Part shown: positions 43,413-53,866 of the stretch, one piece after another
How the letters are laid out: each line of letters starts with the position of its first letter
Numbering within the stretch: position 1 is the first letter of the stretch
Assembly (NCBI RefSeq): GCF_004296335.1
Contig: NZ_SGIU01000002.1
Span: forward strand, 1,067,882 to 1,131,881
Source: Flagellimonas allohymeniacidonis
Lineage (GTDB): Bacteria > Bacteroidota > Bacteroidia > Flavobacteriales > Flavobacteriaceae
Direction of reading: 5' to 3'
DNA: 64,000 nt
Made by a program: the position numbers and the translations under genes
The notes under the pieces: generated by a model
The model's database searches: none
What the model was told of the DNA's origin: nothing
The model's input: only the letters and a program-made list of their open reading frames with translations

Positions 43413-45839
43413 TTATTCATTTTTCAAAGCGTAAACCGGACTCCTTCTTGAAACCCTTAAGCTTTGCCAGCTTATGGTCAAAAAGGCAATACCCAAAGCA
43501 AAAAAACCTGCGAGTACAAAGACCCACCATTGAATTTGAATGCGATAGGCAAAATCCTGGAGCCAGAGCCCCATAAAGTAATACCCTAATGGGAAAGCAA
43601 TCGCAAAGGAAATCACGACAAGCTTAACAAAGTTTTTCGATAGCATGGTCATCATTTGGGCGGCTGTAGCTCCAAGAACTTTGCGAATTCCAATTTCTTT
43701 GGTCCTTTGTTCCGCTGAGAATGTCGCCAAGGCAAAAAGTCCCATACAACCAATAAATATGGTTAGTATGGTAAAAAGTTGAAGCACCCAGCCCATTTTT
43801 CGCTCACGAACATAAATCTCTGAATATAACTCATCCAATAGACCATAGGTAAATGGCTCCGAGATTTTGAACTTGACCCATAGGGTTTCCGCCGAAGTAA
43901 TAAGCCCACCAATATCCTTGGCGTCGGCTCTGACCAAAAGTCCTGGATTTGGCTCGTAAACCATAATTAGTGGTTCAACCGGCTGGTATAATGAACTGTA
44001 ATGAAAGTCTTTCACAACACCCACAATTCGATATTTTCGAGTTGTCCCGTTATTGTCCAAGGACATGGTTACCGTTTTGTCTATTGCATCTGAACCAAAC
44101 CCAAGAACCTTTGCGGAAGACTCATTGATGATAAGGTTAGTACCTTCGGCATTATAATCTTTCGAAAAATTGCGGCCCAAGACGAGTTCCATGCCCATTG
44201 TGGGAATATAGGCCTCATCCACCTGATATACCACCGTTCTTCGAAGCTCATCTGACCTATCCTCGGGATAGATGGAGGTGATATTGTCGCTGGTAGGTCC
44301 CGCGGGGACAAAGCCGGAACTGGAAATACTAGCCACTCTGGGGTCTTTTAAAAGCTCCTCTTTGAATGCCTGTTCACTGGCTCCGAGTTTCCAAGTATCC
44401 TTCAGCACCAATATGTTGTCTTTTTGATAGCCAACATCTTTATTTAACACAAATGATATCTGCTGTTTAACCACAATGGTTGCAATAATCAAAGAAACGG
44501 CCACTGAAAACTGAAAAACAACCAAGGCACTGCGAACGTTTTTGGTCTTGCCCATATTACCTGATCTATTTCTTAATGCCGATATCGGTTTGAATGAGGA
44601 AAGAACAAAAGCGGGGTACACTCCTGCTATAAGACTTAAAGCAAAAACAAAAAGGACAAGAAATACTGTATTTTGAATATTGATAAGCTGTGAAACATGC
44701 AATTGTTTCCCGGTTAGTTCATTAAAAAGCGGAAGGGCCAAAAGAGAAAGTAAAATAGCAAAGAGCGTTCCCGTTAGAACCATGATAAAGGATTCAACAA
44801 GAAACTGTTTAATCAATTGATTCCTTTGCGAACCCAATACTTTTTTTACCCCAATTTCCTTTGATCTTCGAGAGGCAGCAGCAGTAGAAAGCGTCATGAA
44901 ATTAATACAGGCCACCAAAAGAATGAAAATAGCTATGGCTCCAAGGGAGTATACCGTTTTTATGTTCCCTCCGGGTGCTAGGTTGGTTAGTTCTGCAAAG
45001 TCGGAATGAAGATGGATATCGGTTAAAGGCTGCAAGAACATTCCCAACGCGTTGCCTTTCTCCTGAAATTCCTCAAAGGACATACCCATGGCATCTTTCA
45101 TTTGAGGCCCCATATATTTGTTGAGTAAGGGCTCAAGCTTCTGCTCCAAAGCTGTTCGATTGGCCGCTTGATTCAAAACCAAATAGGAGTGGTAATGTGA
45201 TTCCAGCCAACTATTCGCAGAGGCGTGTTCCCACCCTAACATGGAAGCGAACATATCAAACCTCAAGTGCGAATTCTGAGGAATGTTTTGAACAACTCCT
45301 GTGACGGTAAACGATTTTTCCCATTCCTTTAATTCAAGTTCTTTTCCAATGGGATTGGCATTGCCAAAAAACTTATGAGCTTGTTCTTCGGTAATAACCA
45401 CGGTATTGGGCCGGGTCAATGCGGTCTTTGGATCACCCTTTATAAAGGGAAAACTAAAGATCTGAAAAAAATTGGGATCAACATATGAAAATCGATTTTC
45501 GCGATGGCCGTCGTTGTTGTGGACCACTAAGGGATACCCCATTCTACGGAGTCGAGTGCCTTCTTCCACTTCAGGAAACTCATCCACAAGTACCGGGGCA
45601 ACAGGAGCCTGTGAAACAGCTTCTTTGATAATTTCCCCTCCCATTTGTCCCTTAATGACAACCCGTACGATTCTATCTGCCTTCTCATTAAACTGATCAT
45701 AGCCCAATTCATCCGACACAAAAAGCGCTATCAAGAGTGTTGAAGCTATACCAAGGGTAAGACCGAGTGTATTTATTAAAAAGAGGGATTTGCTTTTTAA
45801 TAGATTTCTCCAAGCGATTTTAAAAAAGTTAATGACCAT
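43413..45839 (-). CDS. MacB/FtsX-type ABC permease, fourth of four paralogues
   Basis: This 808-aa permease has a transmembrane helix at about 21-43, a periplasmic MacB_PCD domain, three helices with the EIGVKKVLGSQRNQLIKQFL loop, then a second copy of the same unit ending in EQRTKEIGIRKVLGATAAQM and two more helices. Such proteins couple ATP hydrolysis to mechanical movement in the periplasm and do not carry substrate through the membrane. The ATPase gene follows directly. It is closest in layout to its three upstream neighbours. Confidence 0.92.
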   Translation of the reverse strand: MVINFFKIAWRNLLKSKSLFLINTLGLTLGIASTLLIALFVSDELGYDQFNEKADRIVRVVIKGQMGGEIIKEAVSQAPVAPVLVDEFPEVEEGTRLRRMGYPLVVHNNDGHRENRFSYVDPNFFQIFSFPFIKGDPKTALTRPNTVVITEEQAHKFFGNANPIGKELELKEWEKSFTVTGVVQNIPQNSHLRFDMFASMLGWEHASANSWLESHYHSYLVLNQAANRTALEQKLEPLLNKYMGPQMKDAMGMSFEEFQEKGNALGMFLQPLTDIHLHSDFAELTNLAPGGNIKTVYSLGAIAIFILLVACINFMTLSTAAASRRSKEIGVKKVLGSQRNQLIKQFLVESFIMVLTGTLFAILLSLLALPLFNELTGKQLHVSQLINIQNTVFLVLFVFALSLIAGVYPAFVLSSFKPISALRNRSGNMGKTKNVRSALVVFQFSVAVSLIIATIVVKQQISFVLNKDVGYQKDNILVLKDTWKLGASEQAFKEELLKDPRVASISSSGFVPAGPTSDNITSIYPEDRSDELRRTVVYQVDEAYIPTMGMELVLGRNFSKDYNAEGTNLIINESSAKVLGFGSDAIDKTVTMSLDNNGTTRKYRIVGVVKDFHYSSLYQPVEPLIMVYEPNPGLLVRADAKDIGGLITSAETLWVKFKISEPFTYGLLDELYSEIYVRERKMGWVLQLFTILTIFIGCMGLFALATFSAEQRTKEIGIRKVLGATAAQMMTMLSKNFVKLVVISFAIAFPLGYYFMGLWLQDFAYRIQIQWWVFVLAGFFALGIAFLTISWQSLRVSRRSPVYALKNE

Positions 45840-45859
45840 AACCTAAATGTTTGATTTGA

Positions 45860-48259
45860 CTATTCGGTCCGCAGACTTTTAATGGGATTGGCCCTTGCTG
45901 CCTTAATAGCCTGAAAACTTATCGTGATCATGGTAATCAATGTGGCACCAATCATGGCCAAAGCAAACACCCACCACTTCAGGGTGACCCGATACGGATA
46001 TTCCTGCAACCATCCGTTCATAATATAGAAGGAAATAGGAATGGCGATAAAACAGGAAAGAATCACCAATTTCAAGAAGTCTTTGGAGAGCATATTCCAG
46101 ACGTTCAATACCGAAGCCCCCAAAACTTTGCGAACCCCGATTTCCTTGGTGCGCTGCTCAGCCACAAAAGAGGTCAGTCCGAAAAGTCCGAGGCAGCTGA
46201 TTAAAATGGCCAATGCTGTAAAGATGCCAGAAAGACTGCCAATACGCTCTTCAGCAGCGAATTTGGCCCCGTATTGCTCATCTACGAAATCGTATTCAAA
46301 TGGAATCTTTGGAAAATGTGTTTTGAAAACCCGTTCAATAATGGCCAAATTTTGTTGTGCACTCTGTCTGGGGTTCAATCTAAGATTGTAATAGTTGGGG
46401 TCACCATCCTTGATGTATTCGTAAACAGCTTGTTTTACGGGTTCATAAGGTGACTGGGCAATCATGTCCTCCACGACCCCAATGATCTTTAGAGGCTCGT
46501 CAGGATCTTCCTCATCATCATCTACCAAGAAGAGACCCACAGGATTTTCAATGCCCATATATTTTACAGCAGTTTGATTAATAAGAACCGCATTGGAATC
46601 TGTTGCAAATTCGCGAGAGAAATCGCGCCCGTCCACTATTTTTAAATTGAGGGATTTTGCATATTCAGGAGTGACGTCCGTCCAGGCAAAATCTTCTTGG
46701 AAACCTTCTGGTTTGCCGTCCCATCTGAATCCACTTCGATTTGACCAGATTCGGGTAGTGGGACTGCTCGATGCTGACATTTCTACTATGGCGTTGGATT
46801 TTAGGAATTCAGTGCGCATCAATTCGTATTTTCCTTCAAAATCTTGACTCATAACAGGAATCTGAACCAACCCCTCCCTGTCGTATCCGATAGGGCGGTT
46901 TTTGGCATGGTTGATTTGCTGCATTACGATGACCGTCCCAATAATGAATGCCACCGAAACTGTAAACTGAAGTACTACCAATATTTTTCGTGGGGTACCG
47001 GCATGTTTACCTGCCTTGAAAGTGCCCTTAAGAACGTCCACAGGATTAAATGAGGAAAGATATAGAGCGGGATAGCTTCCGGCCAAAAGCGCTGTGAACA
47101 CAATAAAGGCCAAGCCGCTCAACCAGAACAAGGGGTTGGTCCACGGGAACTCAATTTCCTTTCGCGCAAGTTCATTGAATCCGTTCAAGAATAACAAAAT
47201 AATGAGCATTGCCAGAACGAAAGAGATAACGGCTACAAGAAAGGACTCTCCCAAAAATTGGTTGATCAGTTGATTTCTCTGAGACCCAATGGATTTTTTA
47301 ATACCTACCTCCTTGGCTCTTTTTTCGGATCGGGCCGTACTAAGATTCATAAAATTGATACAGGCCAACAACAGCACAAAAGCACCAATTATGGCAAAAA
47401 GCCATACATATTTAATGCGCCCACCAACCTGTTTTCCATTTTCAAAATTCGAACGCAGATACCAATCCTTCATTGGGAGAAGAAAAAGCTGTGGATTGAA
47501 TTCGGCCGTATCCTCATTAAGATCTTTCTTCACATTCTTAATTATCGAGGTAACCCTGTCCATAGAAGTGTTGTCGGCAATTTGCACAAAGAGCTGAAAG
47601 GAGTTGTTTCCCCAATTGTCCTCCGAACCAATAAGCCACTCTTGAGTTGTGATATATTTTTCCCAAGGCATTAGGAAGAAGGCATCGTTGAAAGAGTTGT
47701 TAAAAGGGATGTCTTCATAAACAGCGGTCACCATCATATCGTATTCCCCATTAACATCAACCACTTTGCCAATGGCATCTTCATTGCCAAAAAGGGCGTG
47801 CGCCGTTTTCTCTGAAAGCATTATGGAGTTGATTTCACGAAGGCCATCTTTTTCACCACTTTGAATGTTGAAGTCAAGCATTTCTGTGGCCTCTGGTTGC
47901 ATGAAATTACCTGTGCTGGAGATACTTATATCGTTGTACTTGAGGTACATGTTGGTCGTCCAAGATGACATTGCCAAATGCTTAAAATTATCCAGATAAC
48001 CCTCACGTAAGGCAAATTCCAAAGGTCTTGGAATGGCAGGACCTGTTGAAGTACGACTGTTAAAGGTCTGGGATTGAAAAACCTGCGCAATTTTATTCTT
48101 GTTGGAGAAATAATCATTGTGCGAGATTTCATCTTCCACCCAAAGAGCGATAATCAGGGTAACCGCCATACCCAACGCCAGCCCTCCAACATTAATGGCC
48201 GTATAGGCCTTGTTCTTTGCAAGATTTCTCCAGGCGATTTTTAAAAAGTTGATGATCAT
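45860..48259 (-). CDS. MacB/FtsX-type ABC permease, third of four paralogues
   Basis: The 799-aa protein repeats the double PCD-FtsX architecture: IAWRNLAKNKAYTAINVGGLALG at the start, EVGIKKSIGSQRNQLINQFL in the middle and EQRTKEIGVRKVLGASVLNV near the end. It lies about 20 nt from each neighbouring permease gene. The periplasmic parts differ strongly from those of its neighbours, whereas membrane helices and coupling loops are alike. Confidence 0.92.
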   Translation of the reverse strand: MIINFLKIAWRNLAKNKAYTAINVGGLALGMAVTLIIALWVEDEISHNDYFSNKNKIAQVFQSQTFNSRTSTGPAIPRPLEFALREGYLDNFKHLAMSSWTTNMYLKYNDISISSTGNFMQPEATEMLDFNIQSGEKDGLREINSIMLSEKTAHALFGNEDAIGKVVDVNGEYDMMVTAVYEDIPFNNSFNDAFFLMPWEKYITTQEWLIGSEDNWGNNSFQLFVQIADNTSMDRVTSIIKNVKKDLNEDTAEFNPQLFLLPMKDWYLRSNFENGKQVGGRIKYVWLFAIIGAFVLLLACINFMNLSTARSEKRAKEVGIKKSIGSQRNQLINQFLGESFLVAVISFVLAMLIILLFLNGFNELARKEIEFPWTNPLFWLSGLAFIVFTALLAGSYPALYLSSFNPVDVLKGTFKAGKHAGTPRKILVVLQFTVSVAFIIGTVIVMQQINHAKNRPIGYDREGLVQIPVMSQDFEGKYELMRTEFLKSNAIVEMSASSSPTTRIWSNRSGFRWDGKPEGFQEDFAWTDVTPEYAKSLNLKIVDGRDFSREFATDSNAVLINQTAVKYMGIENPVGLFLVDDDEEDPDEPLKIIGVVEDMIAQSPYEPVKQAVYEYIKDGDPNYYNLRLNPRQSAQQNLAIIERVFKTHFPKIPFEYDFVDEQYGAKFAAEERIGSLSGIFTALAILISCLGLFGLTSFVAEQRTKEIGVRKVLGASVLNVWNMLSKDFLKLVILSCFIAIPISFYIMNGWLQEYPYRVTLKWWVFALAMIGATLITMITISFQAIKAARANPIKSLRTE

Positions 48260-48278
48260 GACGTGGTTTTTTGATGTG

Positions 48279-50693
48279 TTATTCGTTTCTTAAACTCTTC
48301 AAGGGCTGTATTAAGGCCGCGCTTACCGATTGATAGCTAATGGTTACCAAGGCCACGGCTAAGGCGATAGCACCAGCAAGTAAAAATATGGTCCAATCCA
48401 AGGAAATTCGGTAGGCAAAATCTTCCAACCAGCGTTGCATGGCAAACCATCCTACAGGAATGGCGATAACCACAGCAATGAGAATCAATCTTAGAAAATC
48501 GACAGTCAATAGCTTATAGATACTTTTAAAAGGAGCACCCAAGACCAAACGGATGCTGATTTCTTTCTGGCGTTGTTCGACCATAAAAGCTGATAAGGCG
48601 AACAAACCTAAGCAAGCCACCAAAATGGCAAATAGTGCAAACCCGTTGAAAATATTTCCCATCCTACGGACATCGTCATGCATTTTAGCAAAATCATCGT
48701 CCAAAAAGGTGTAGTTGAAGGCCTGATTTCCCACATTACGGCCCCATATTTCTGAAATGGCCGCAATACTCTCATTGAGGTCAGAGGTGCCTATCCTAAC
48801 CGATATCATATCGGGACTATTGCTTATGACAAGAGCGAGAGGGGCAATATTATCCCGCAATGATGCGAAATGGAAATCCTTCACCACTCCAACCACGACC
48901 CAGTCGTCACCATTGGTAATTCGTTTTCCTATGGGATTTTCCAATTCGAGCTCTAACGCCATTTTTTGGTTGATTAGCACTGCGTCTGTCGCATCGGACG
49001 GACGGTCAATGGAAAAATCCCTTCCCAAGGTTATCTCTAAACCCAAAGTTTTTACGTAGTCATGGTCTATTGCCCAAACTTGTCCTGGCACACCCACGGC
49101 CTCAGTTGGGTCATCTATTTTCTTAAAGGTGTTTCCGTTTCTTTTTGTGCCTTCCACAGGGAGGTAGTCACTTACGGAAACATTGGATACCATGGGAAGC
49201 TCCAAGAGTTGTTTTTTAAAGGAATCCACTTTATCTCCAAGAACGCCTGCACCCTGAACTACAAGAACCTGTTCTTTGTTGTAGCCCAGTTCCTTGTTAA
49301 GAATGTAATCCATTTGCTTATAAATGATTAGCGTACCAATAATGAGTATAATGGATATAGCAAATTGAAAAACAACCAGCCCGCCTCTAAGATTCTTGTT
49401 TTTGCTCCCCGTGGTCAAACTGCCTTTTAAGACTTTAGCTGGCTTGAAAGACGACAGATAAAATGCAGGATAGAGGCCAGCGACAATTCCAATTAAAAGG
49501 GCTGTCACCAGTGCAATTAGATAGAAAAGGGGAGAGGACCAGGGAATGCCTATACTTTTTAAAGCTATGGTATTGAACCAGGGTAAAATTGCCCAGGCCA
49601 ATAAAATACCTAGGACGAATGAAATAAAGCTAAGTAGGATGGATTCGGTCAAAAATTGAAAAACTAGGTTTTTCCTGAATGCTCCGATGGTCTTACGCAG
49701 CCCTACCTCTTTGGCCCGGTTGGCTGATTTTGCTGTGGATAGGTTGATAAAGTTGATTGAGGCGAGAAGCAATACAAAACAGGCGATGGCGGCAAATAAC
49801 CAAACAAATCGAATGTCACCATGTTTAAGATTGTCAAAGATTTTTGATTCGGTTTTGAGATGTATATCACTTATGGGCTGAAGGTCGAACTTGGCTTGTT
49901 TATAGAGATCAACAAACTTTTTGGTCATTTCATTTTGATTCAGCTCCGGGATAATATATTTATCCACAACAGATAGCATTTTGGTTTTTAGGGCATCTAT
50001 ATCCGTATTCTTCTGTACTTTGATATAAGTGATGTAGTTGGTGTTTACCCAATTAAAGTTGGTGTCCCTTAAATGCATAAGGTAATCATAGTCGAAATGT
50101 GATTTTATCGAACTACGATCGACCACCCCGGTAATTTTATAGGGGTTTGCTGTATCATAGTCTAGAATGACAGTTTTTCCCAAGGCATCTCCCTTGGGAA
50201 AAAGCTTATCAGCTTTCTTTTTGGAAATCACCAAACTCAATGGGTCGGTCAGGGCGTTTTCAGGTTGTCCTTCAACAAAGGGCAACTCAAGAATTTCAAG
50301 CATGGGTTGGCTTACAAACACAAAACCATCCTCTATAACACTTTTGGTCTCACCATAGGGTTGAATGGTTTTCTTTCCTGCTCCAAACAATTCGCTGGAG
50401 TTGTATTTTCCGGCTTTCTCGACTTCAGGAAAGTCGCTCTCAAGTACATCTGCCAACGGTAATTGGAAATAAACGTTTTTCAAGACCTCACCATTGATGG
50501 GAATCTCAGAAATCACGCGATAGGTTCTTTCTGAATCAGCATAGTGCTTGTCATAGCTTAGCTCATCATTGATAAATAAGGTAATCAACAAACAGGCTGC
50601 AATTCCGATGGCAAACCCACCTATTTTTATAAAGGCGAACAAGCTGTCTTTTTTAAGACTTCGCCAGGCGATATGTAAATAGTTCCGTATCAT
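48279..50693 (-). CDS. MacB/FtsX-type ABC permease, second of four paralogues
   Basis: The 804-aa protein has the same two-unit layout (YLHIAWRSLKKDSLFAFIKI, EVGLRKTIGAFRKNLVFQFL, EQRQKEISIRLVLGAPFKSI). The last coupling loop deviates from the EIGIRKVLG consensus (EISIRLVLG), the only one of the four to do so. It is 18 nt from the first permease gene and part of the same transcript. Confidence 0.92.
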   Translation of the reverse strand: MIRNYLHIAWRSLKKDSLFAFIKIGGFAIGIAACLLITLFINDELSYDKHYADSERTYRVISEIPINGEVLKNVYFQLPLADVLESDFPEVEKAGKYNSSELFGAGKKTIQPYGETKSVIEDGFVFVSQPMLEILELPFVEGQPENALTDPLSLVISKKKADKLFPKGDALGKTVILDYDTANPYKITGVVDRSSIKSHFDYDYLMHLRDTNFNWVNTNYITYIKVQKNTDIDALKTKMLSVVDKYIIPELNQNEMTKKFVDLYKQAKFDLQPISDIHLKTESKIFDNLKHGDIRFVWLFAAIACFVLLLASINFINLSTAKSANRAKEVGLRKTIGAFRKNLVFQFLTESILLSFISFVLGILLAWAILPWFNTIALKSIGIPWSSPLFYLIALVTALLIGIVAGLYPAFYLSSFKPAKVLKGSLTTGSKNKNLRGGLVVFQFAISIILIIGTLIIYKQMDYILNKELGYNKEQVLVVQGAGVLGDKVDSFKKQLLELPMVSNVSVSDYLPVEGTKRNGNTFKKIDDPTEAVGVPGQVWAIDHDYVKTLGLEITLGRDFSIDRPSDATDAVLINQKMALELELENPIGKRITNGDDWVVVGVVKDFHFASLRDNIAPLALVISNSPDMISVRIGTSDLNESIAAISEIWGRNVGNQAFNYTFLDDDFAKMHDDVRRMGNIFNGFALFAILVACLGLFALSAFMVEQRQKEISIRLVLGAPFKSIYKLLTVDFLRLILIAVVIAIPVGWFAMQRWLEDFAYRISLDWTIFLLAGAIALAVALVTISYQSVSAALIQPLKSLRNE

Positions 50694-50711
50694 GATTGTT
50701 CGTTTTTTTGA

Positions 50712-53096
50712 TTATTCGGTCCTAAGGCTTTTTACCGGACTGGTTACGGCCACCTTTAAGGTTTGATAACTAATGGTGATCAGAGTAATTACCATAATGG
50801 ATACAATGGCCAGGGCAAAAATCCACCAATGAATTTCTGTGCGGTAAGCATAACCTTGGAGCCACTGCTCCATTAAATACCATGCAATGGGGGTAGCTAG
50901 TATACCGGCAATTAAGATGAGCTTGAAGAAGTCCATAGTAAACAGGGCCAAAATATTGGCCACATTGCTTCCCAATACTTTTCGAATTCCAATTTCCTTG
51001 GTTCGAAGACCTACAAAAAAGAGTATAAGACCATATAGTCCGAGACATCCGATTAAGATGGCCAAGGCAGAGAATACTTTTGAAAGGGATAAGTACCGCT
51101 GTTCGGCCTCGTATTCATCGGCGACCCGTTCGTCCAAAAATCGGTAATCGAAGATATAACCCGAAAAAGCCTCTGACCAATGCTGCTCAATTTTTTCAAG
51201 GGTTTCCTTGGTATTGACCCTATTGATTTTCAGCCCAATTTCTCCATACCAATTGGGATTGCCGGCGATAAATGCCGGCTGGATTTCTTCGGCAAAGCTT
51301 ACATCATGAAAATCGCCTACCACACCTACAATGGTCGCCTTAATAGACGCCCCGTTAACTTCAATGGTTTTTCCTAAAAGTTCGTCGGGTGAAGTCACAC
51401 CAACCTTTTCTCCAAACTTTTCGTTGACCACGACCTCAGTAATGGAGTCGCTCTTAAAAAAGTTTCTGCCTGCTACCAAGGTCAAGTCAAAAGTCTCTAT
51501 AAAGTGCTCGTCGCCAATTTTGGCTTGAATGCTGAACTCTTCATTTTCAGGTCGATTGTTGTACTTTATGCTCGTGCCCCAGTTGTTTTCTGAGCCTCCG
51601 GGACTGCTTAAACAAAAGGTTATGTTTTCGACATTGGGAATCCGCTGTAAACGATCTTTTAGTGCCTCATATTGAATGGGTTCCAAATCGACAGGGACCT
51701 CTACCATTACTATGGACTCCTTGTCAAAGCCCAAATCCGAATTTGTGGCGTATTCAATTTGTCGTGAAATAATTAAGGTGGCAGCAATCAATGCTATGGA
51801 AATGGCAAACTGAGCGACCACCAAAACCTTTCTTGTTGTGTTTCCCCCAGTATCACTATGACTTAGTTTTCCCTTTAAGGCCAAGACAGGAACGATACGG
51901 GACATCAAGATGCCAGGATAACTGCCTGATAGAAATGCGACGGACGCCAAAACCAAAAGTAGAAAGCCGAAAAACTCTATGGTCAAGAGACTTTGTATGG
52001 ACAATTCCAATTCAAACAAATTATTCAAAGAAGGTAAAAACAGGGCAGCGAACAAGATACCCAGCATTACAGCAAACAAGCTGATTACAAAAGTCTCAGA
52101 AAGGAATTGCCAAAATAGATGGGCTTTGAAGCTTCCTAACACTTTTCGAACACCTATTTCCTTGGAACGATAAAATGCCTGTGCTGTGGAGATATTTATA
52201 AAGTTGATACAGGCAATCGCCAACAAAAATGCCCCGATAATGCCGAAAACCCATAGAAGGACCGGGTCAATACCTCCGTATAAGGGATTAAAGTGCATAT
52301 CGGACAGGGGTTGCAACTTATAAACATGTTTGTTTTTGCTATCCGGTCTATGCTCTTTGGGAAGCGCCAAAAGGGCATCTTCAATGCTTTCGACATTTTG
52401 GTTGGGTTTTAAAAGGGAGTAGCATTGAAGGTTACTTGTTATTCCGCCCCAGCTCTCTGAAGCTGCAAACTCAAAAAAGTCCTCGAGATTCACAAAAGAA
52501 ACAAAGATCTGCTCCTTTAAGAAAGTAGTACTGGGGAGATTCTGTAAAACCCCGGTTATTTTGATAGCCTTGTCGTTTTCTAGAACAAATGTTTTTCCGA
52601 CCACTAGGGTACTTCCAAACATCTTTTCGGCAAATTCTTCGGTGATTACCGCTGTATTAGGTTCAGATAAGGAGATATTGTTGCTTCCATCGAGCAAGGG
52701 AAAGTTGAAAATCTTAAAAAAGTCTTCTTCAATAAATGCTACATCCTCTTTAAATTTCCTGATATCACCATTGGTTTCCGTATCTATAATGGACCCATAC
52801 TGCACAACTACTTTGGCTACTTTTTCTGCGTACTCATAATTTTCCCGAAAGGCTTTTGAAAAGGCAGGAGGCACACTGGCTTCATAATCGATTAAATCCC
52901 GGTGCTCCTCTGTGACCATTCGGTAAATTCTGTCAGGATTATTGTGGAACTGATCAAAAGACAAGTGATAACTCAAAAAGAGGTAGATAAGGATACTGCT
53001 TCCAAAACCTATGGCAAGGCCTAGAATGTTGATTGCGGTGAAAACCTTCCGCTTTAAGAGGTTTCTCCAAGCTATTCTGATGTAGTTCCTAAACAT
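50712..53096 (-). CDS. MacB/FtsX-type ABC permease, first of four paralogues
   Basis: The 794-aa protein (YIRIAWRNLLKRKVFTAINI, EIGVRKVLGSFKAHLFWQFL, GLRTKEIGIRKVLGSNVANI) has the double PCD-FtsX layout. It is preceded after 53 nt by an ATPase gene, and the first ATPase plus this permease look like the core MacB-type pair, with three extra permeases appended downstream. Confidence 0.92.
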   Translation of the reverse strand: MFRNYIRIAWRNLLKRKVFTAINILGLAIGFGSSILIYLFLSYHLSFDQFHNNPDRIYRMVTEEHRDLIDYEASVPPAFSKAFRENYEYAEKVAKVVVQYGSIIDTETNGDIRKFKEDVAFIEEDFFKIFNFPLLDGSNNISLSEPNTAVITEEFAEKMFGSTLVVGKTFVLENDKAIKITGVLQNLPSTTFLKEQIFVSFVNLEDFFEFAASESWGGITSNLQCYSLLKPNQNVESIEDALLALPKEHRPDSKNKHVYKLQPLSDMHFNPLYGGIDPVLLWVFGIIGAFLLAIACINFINISTAQAFYRSKEIGVRKVLGSFKAHLFWQFLSETFVISLFAVMLGILFAALFLPSLNNLFELELSIQSLLTIEFFGFLLLVLASVAFLSGSYPGILMSRIVPVLALKGKLSHSDTGGNTTRKVLVVAQFAISIALIAATLIISRQIEYATNSDLGFDKESIVMVEVPVDLEPIQYEALKDRLQRIPNVENITFCLSSPGGSENNWGTSIKYNNRPENEEFSIQAKIGDEHFIETFDLTLVAGRNFFKSDSITEVVVNEKFGEKVGVTSPDELLGKTIEVNGASIKATIVGVVGDFHDVSFAEEIQPAFIAGNPNWYGEIGLKINRVNTKETLEKIEQHWSEAFSGYIFDYRFLDERVADEYEAEQRYLSLSKVFSALAILIGCLGLYGLILFFVGLRTKEIGIRKVLGSNVANILALFTMDFFKLILIAGILATPIAWYLMEQWLQGYAYRTEIHWWIFALAIVSIMVITLITISYQTLKVAVTSPVKSLRTE

Positions 53097-53149
53097 GATT
53101 TCTTACTTTTTTTGATGATGTTGATTGATGAATAAACTCCTAATTAGAA

Positions 53150-53845
53150 TTAAACAATAGCATCCATGGGTTTGTTCTTGCTTTCGGTCACAATTTGCCC
53201 ATCAAACAAGTTAATGACCCTGTGTGCATAATGGGAATCGCGGTCTGAGTGCGTAACCATGACTATGGTGGTGCCCTCTTGGTTGAGCTCGGTAAGTAAT
53301 TTCATGACCTCTATCCCGTTTTTGGAATCGAGATTTCCAGTGGGCTCATCCGCAAGTATCAGCTTTGGATTGGTGACTACGGCCCGAGCTATGGCCACCC
53401 GCTGTTGCTGCCCCCCCGATAGTTGCTGTGGAAAGTGCCTTTCACGATGGGCAATCTTCATTCGTTCCAATACAAGTTTCACCTTCTCACGGCGCTCACT
53501 TTTGCTCATTTTCAAGTAAATCAAAGGCAGTTCGACGTTTTCAAATACAGTCAGCTCGTCGATGAGGTTGAAGCTTTGGAAAACGAATCCGAGATTTCCT
53601 TTTCTAAGCTGGGTGCGCTGACTTTCGCGAAGCCCACTTACCTCATGACCGGCAAACTGATAGCTCCCTTCGGTTGGATTGTCCAGCATACCAATGATGT
53701 TAAGAAGGGTAGACTTACCACATCCTGATGGCCCCATTACGGCAACGAACTCCCCTTCAGCTACTTTTAAATTCACACCGTTAAGGGCTAGGGTCTCCAC
53801 CTCTTCGGTTCTAAAGCTCTTTTTAAGATTTTGTATCTGTATCAT
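53150..53845 (-). CDS. ABC transporter ATP-binding protein, MacB/LolD type
   Basis: The 231-aa ATPase has Walker A GPSGCGKSTLL, signature LSGGQQQRVAIARAV and Walker B LILADEPTGNL, followed by the D-loop Asp. It differs from the distal ATPase at 42733 and has the more canonical signature. It lies between the repeat-protein gene and the first permease gene. Confidence 0.93.
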   Translation of the reverse strand: MIQIQNLKKSFRTEEVETLALNGVNLKVAEGEFVAVMGPSGCGKSTLLNIIGMLDNPTEGSYQFAGHEVSGLRESQRTQLRKGNLGFVFQSFNLIDELTVFENVELPLIYLKMSKSERREKVKLVLERMKIAHRERHFPQQLSGGQQQRVAIARAVVTNPKLILADEPTGNLDSKNGIEVMKLLTELNQEGTTIVMVTHSDRDSHYAHRVINLFDGQIVTESKNKPMDAIV

Positions 53846-53866
53846 ATTCTGGTTGTTATGGTCTTA

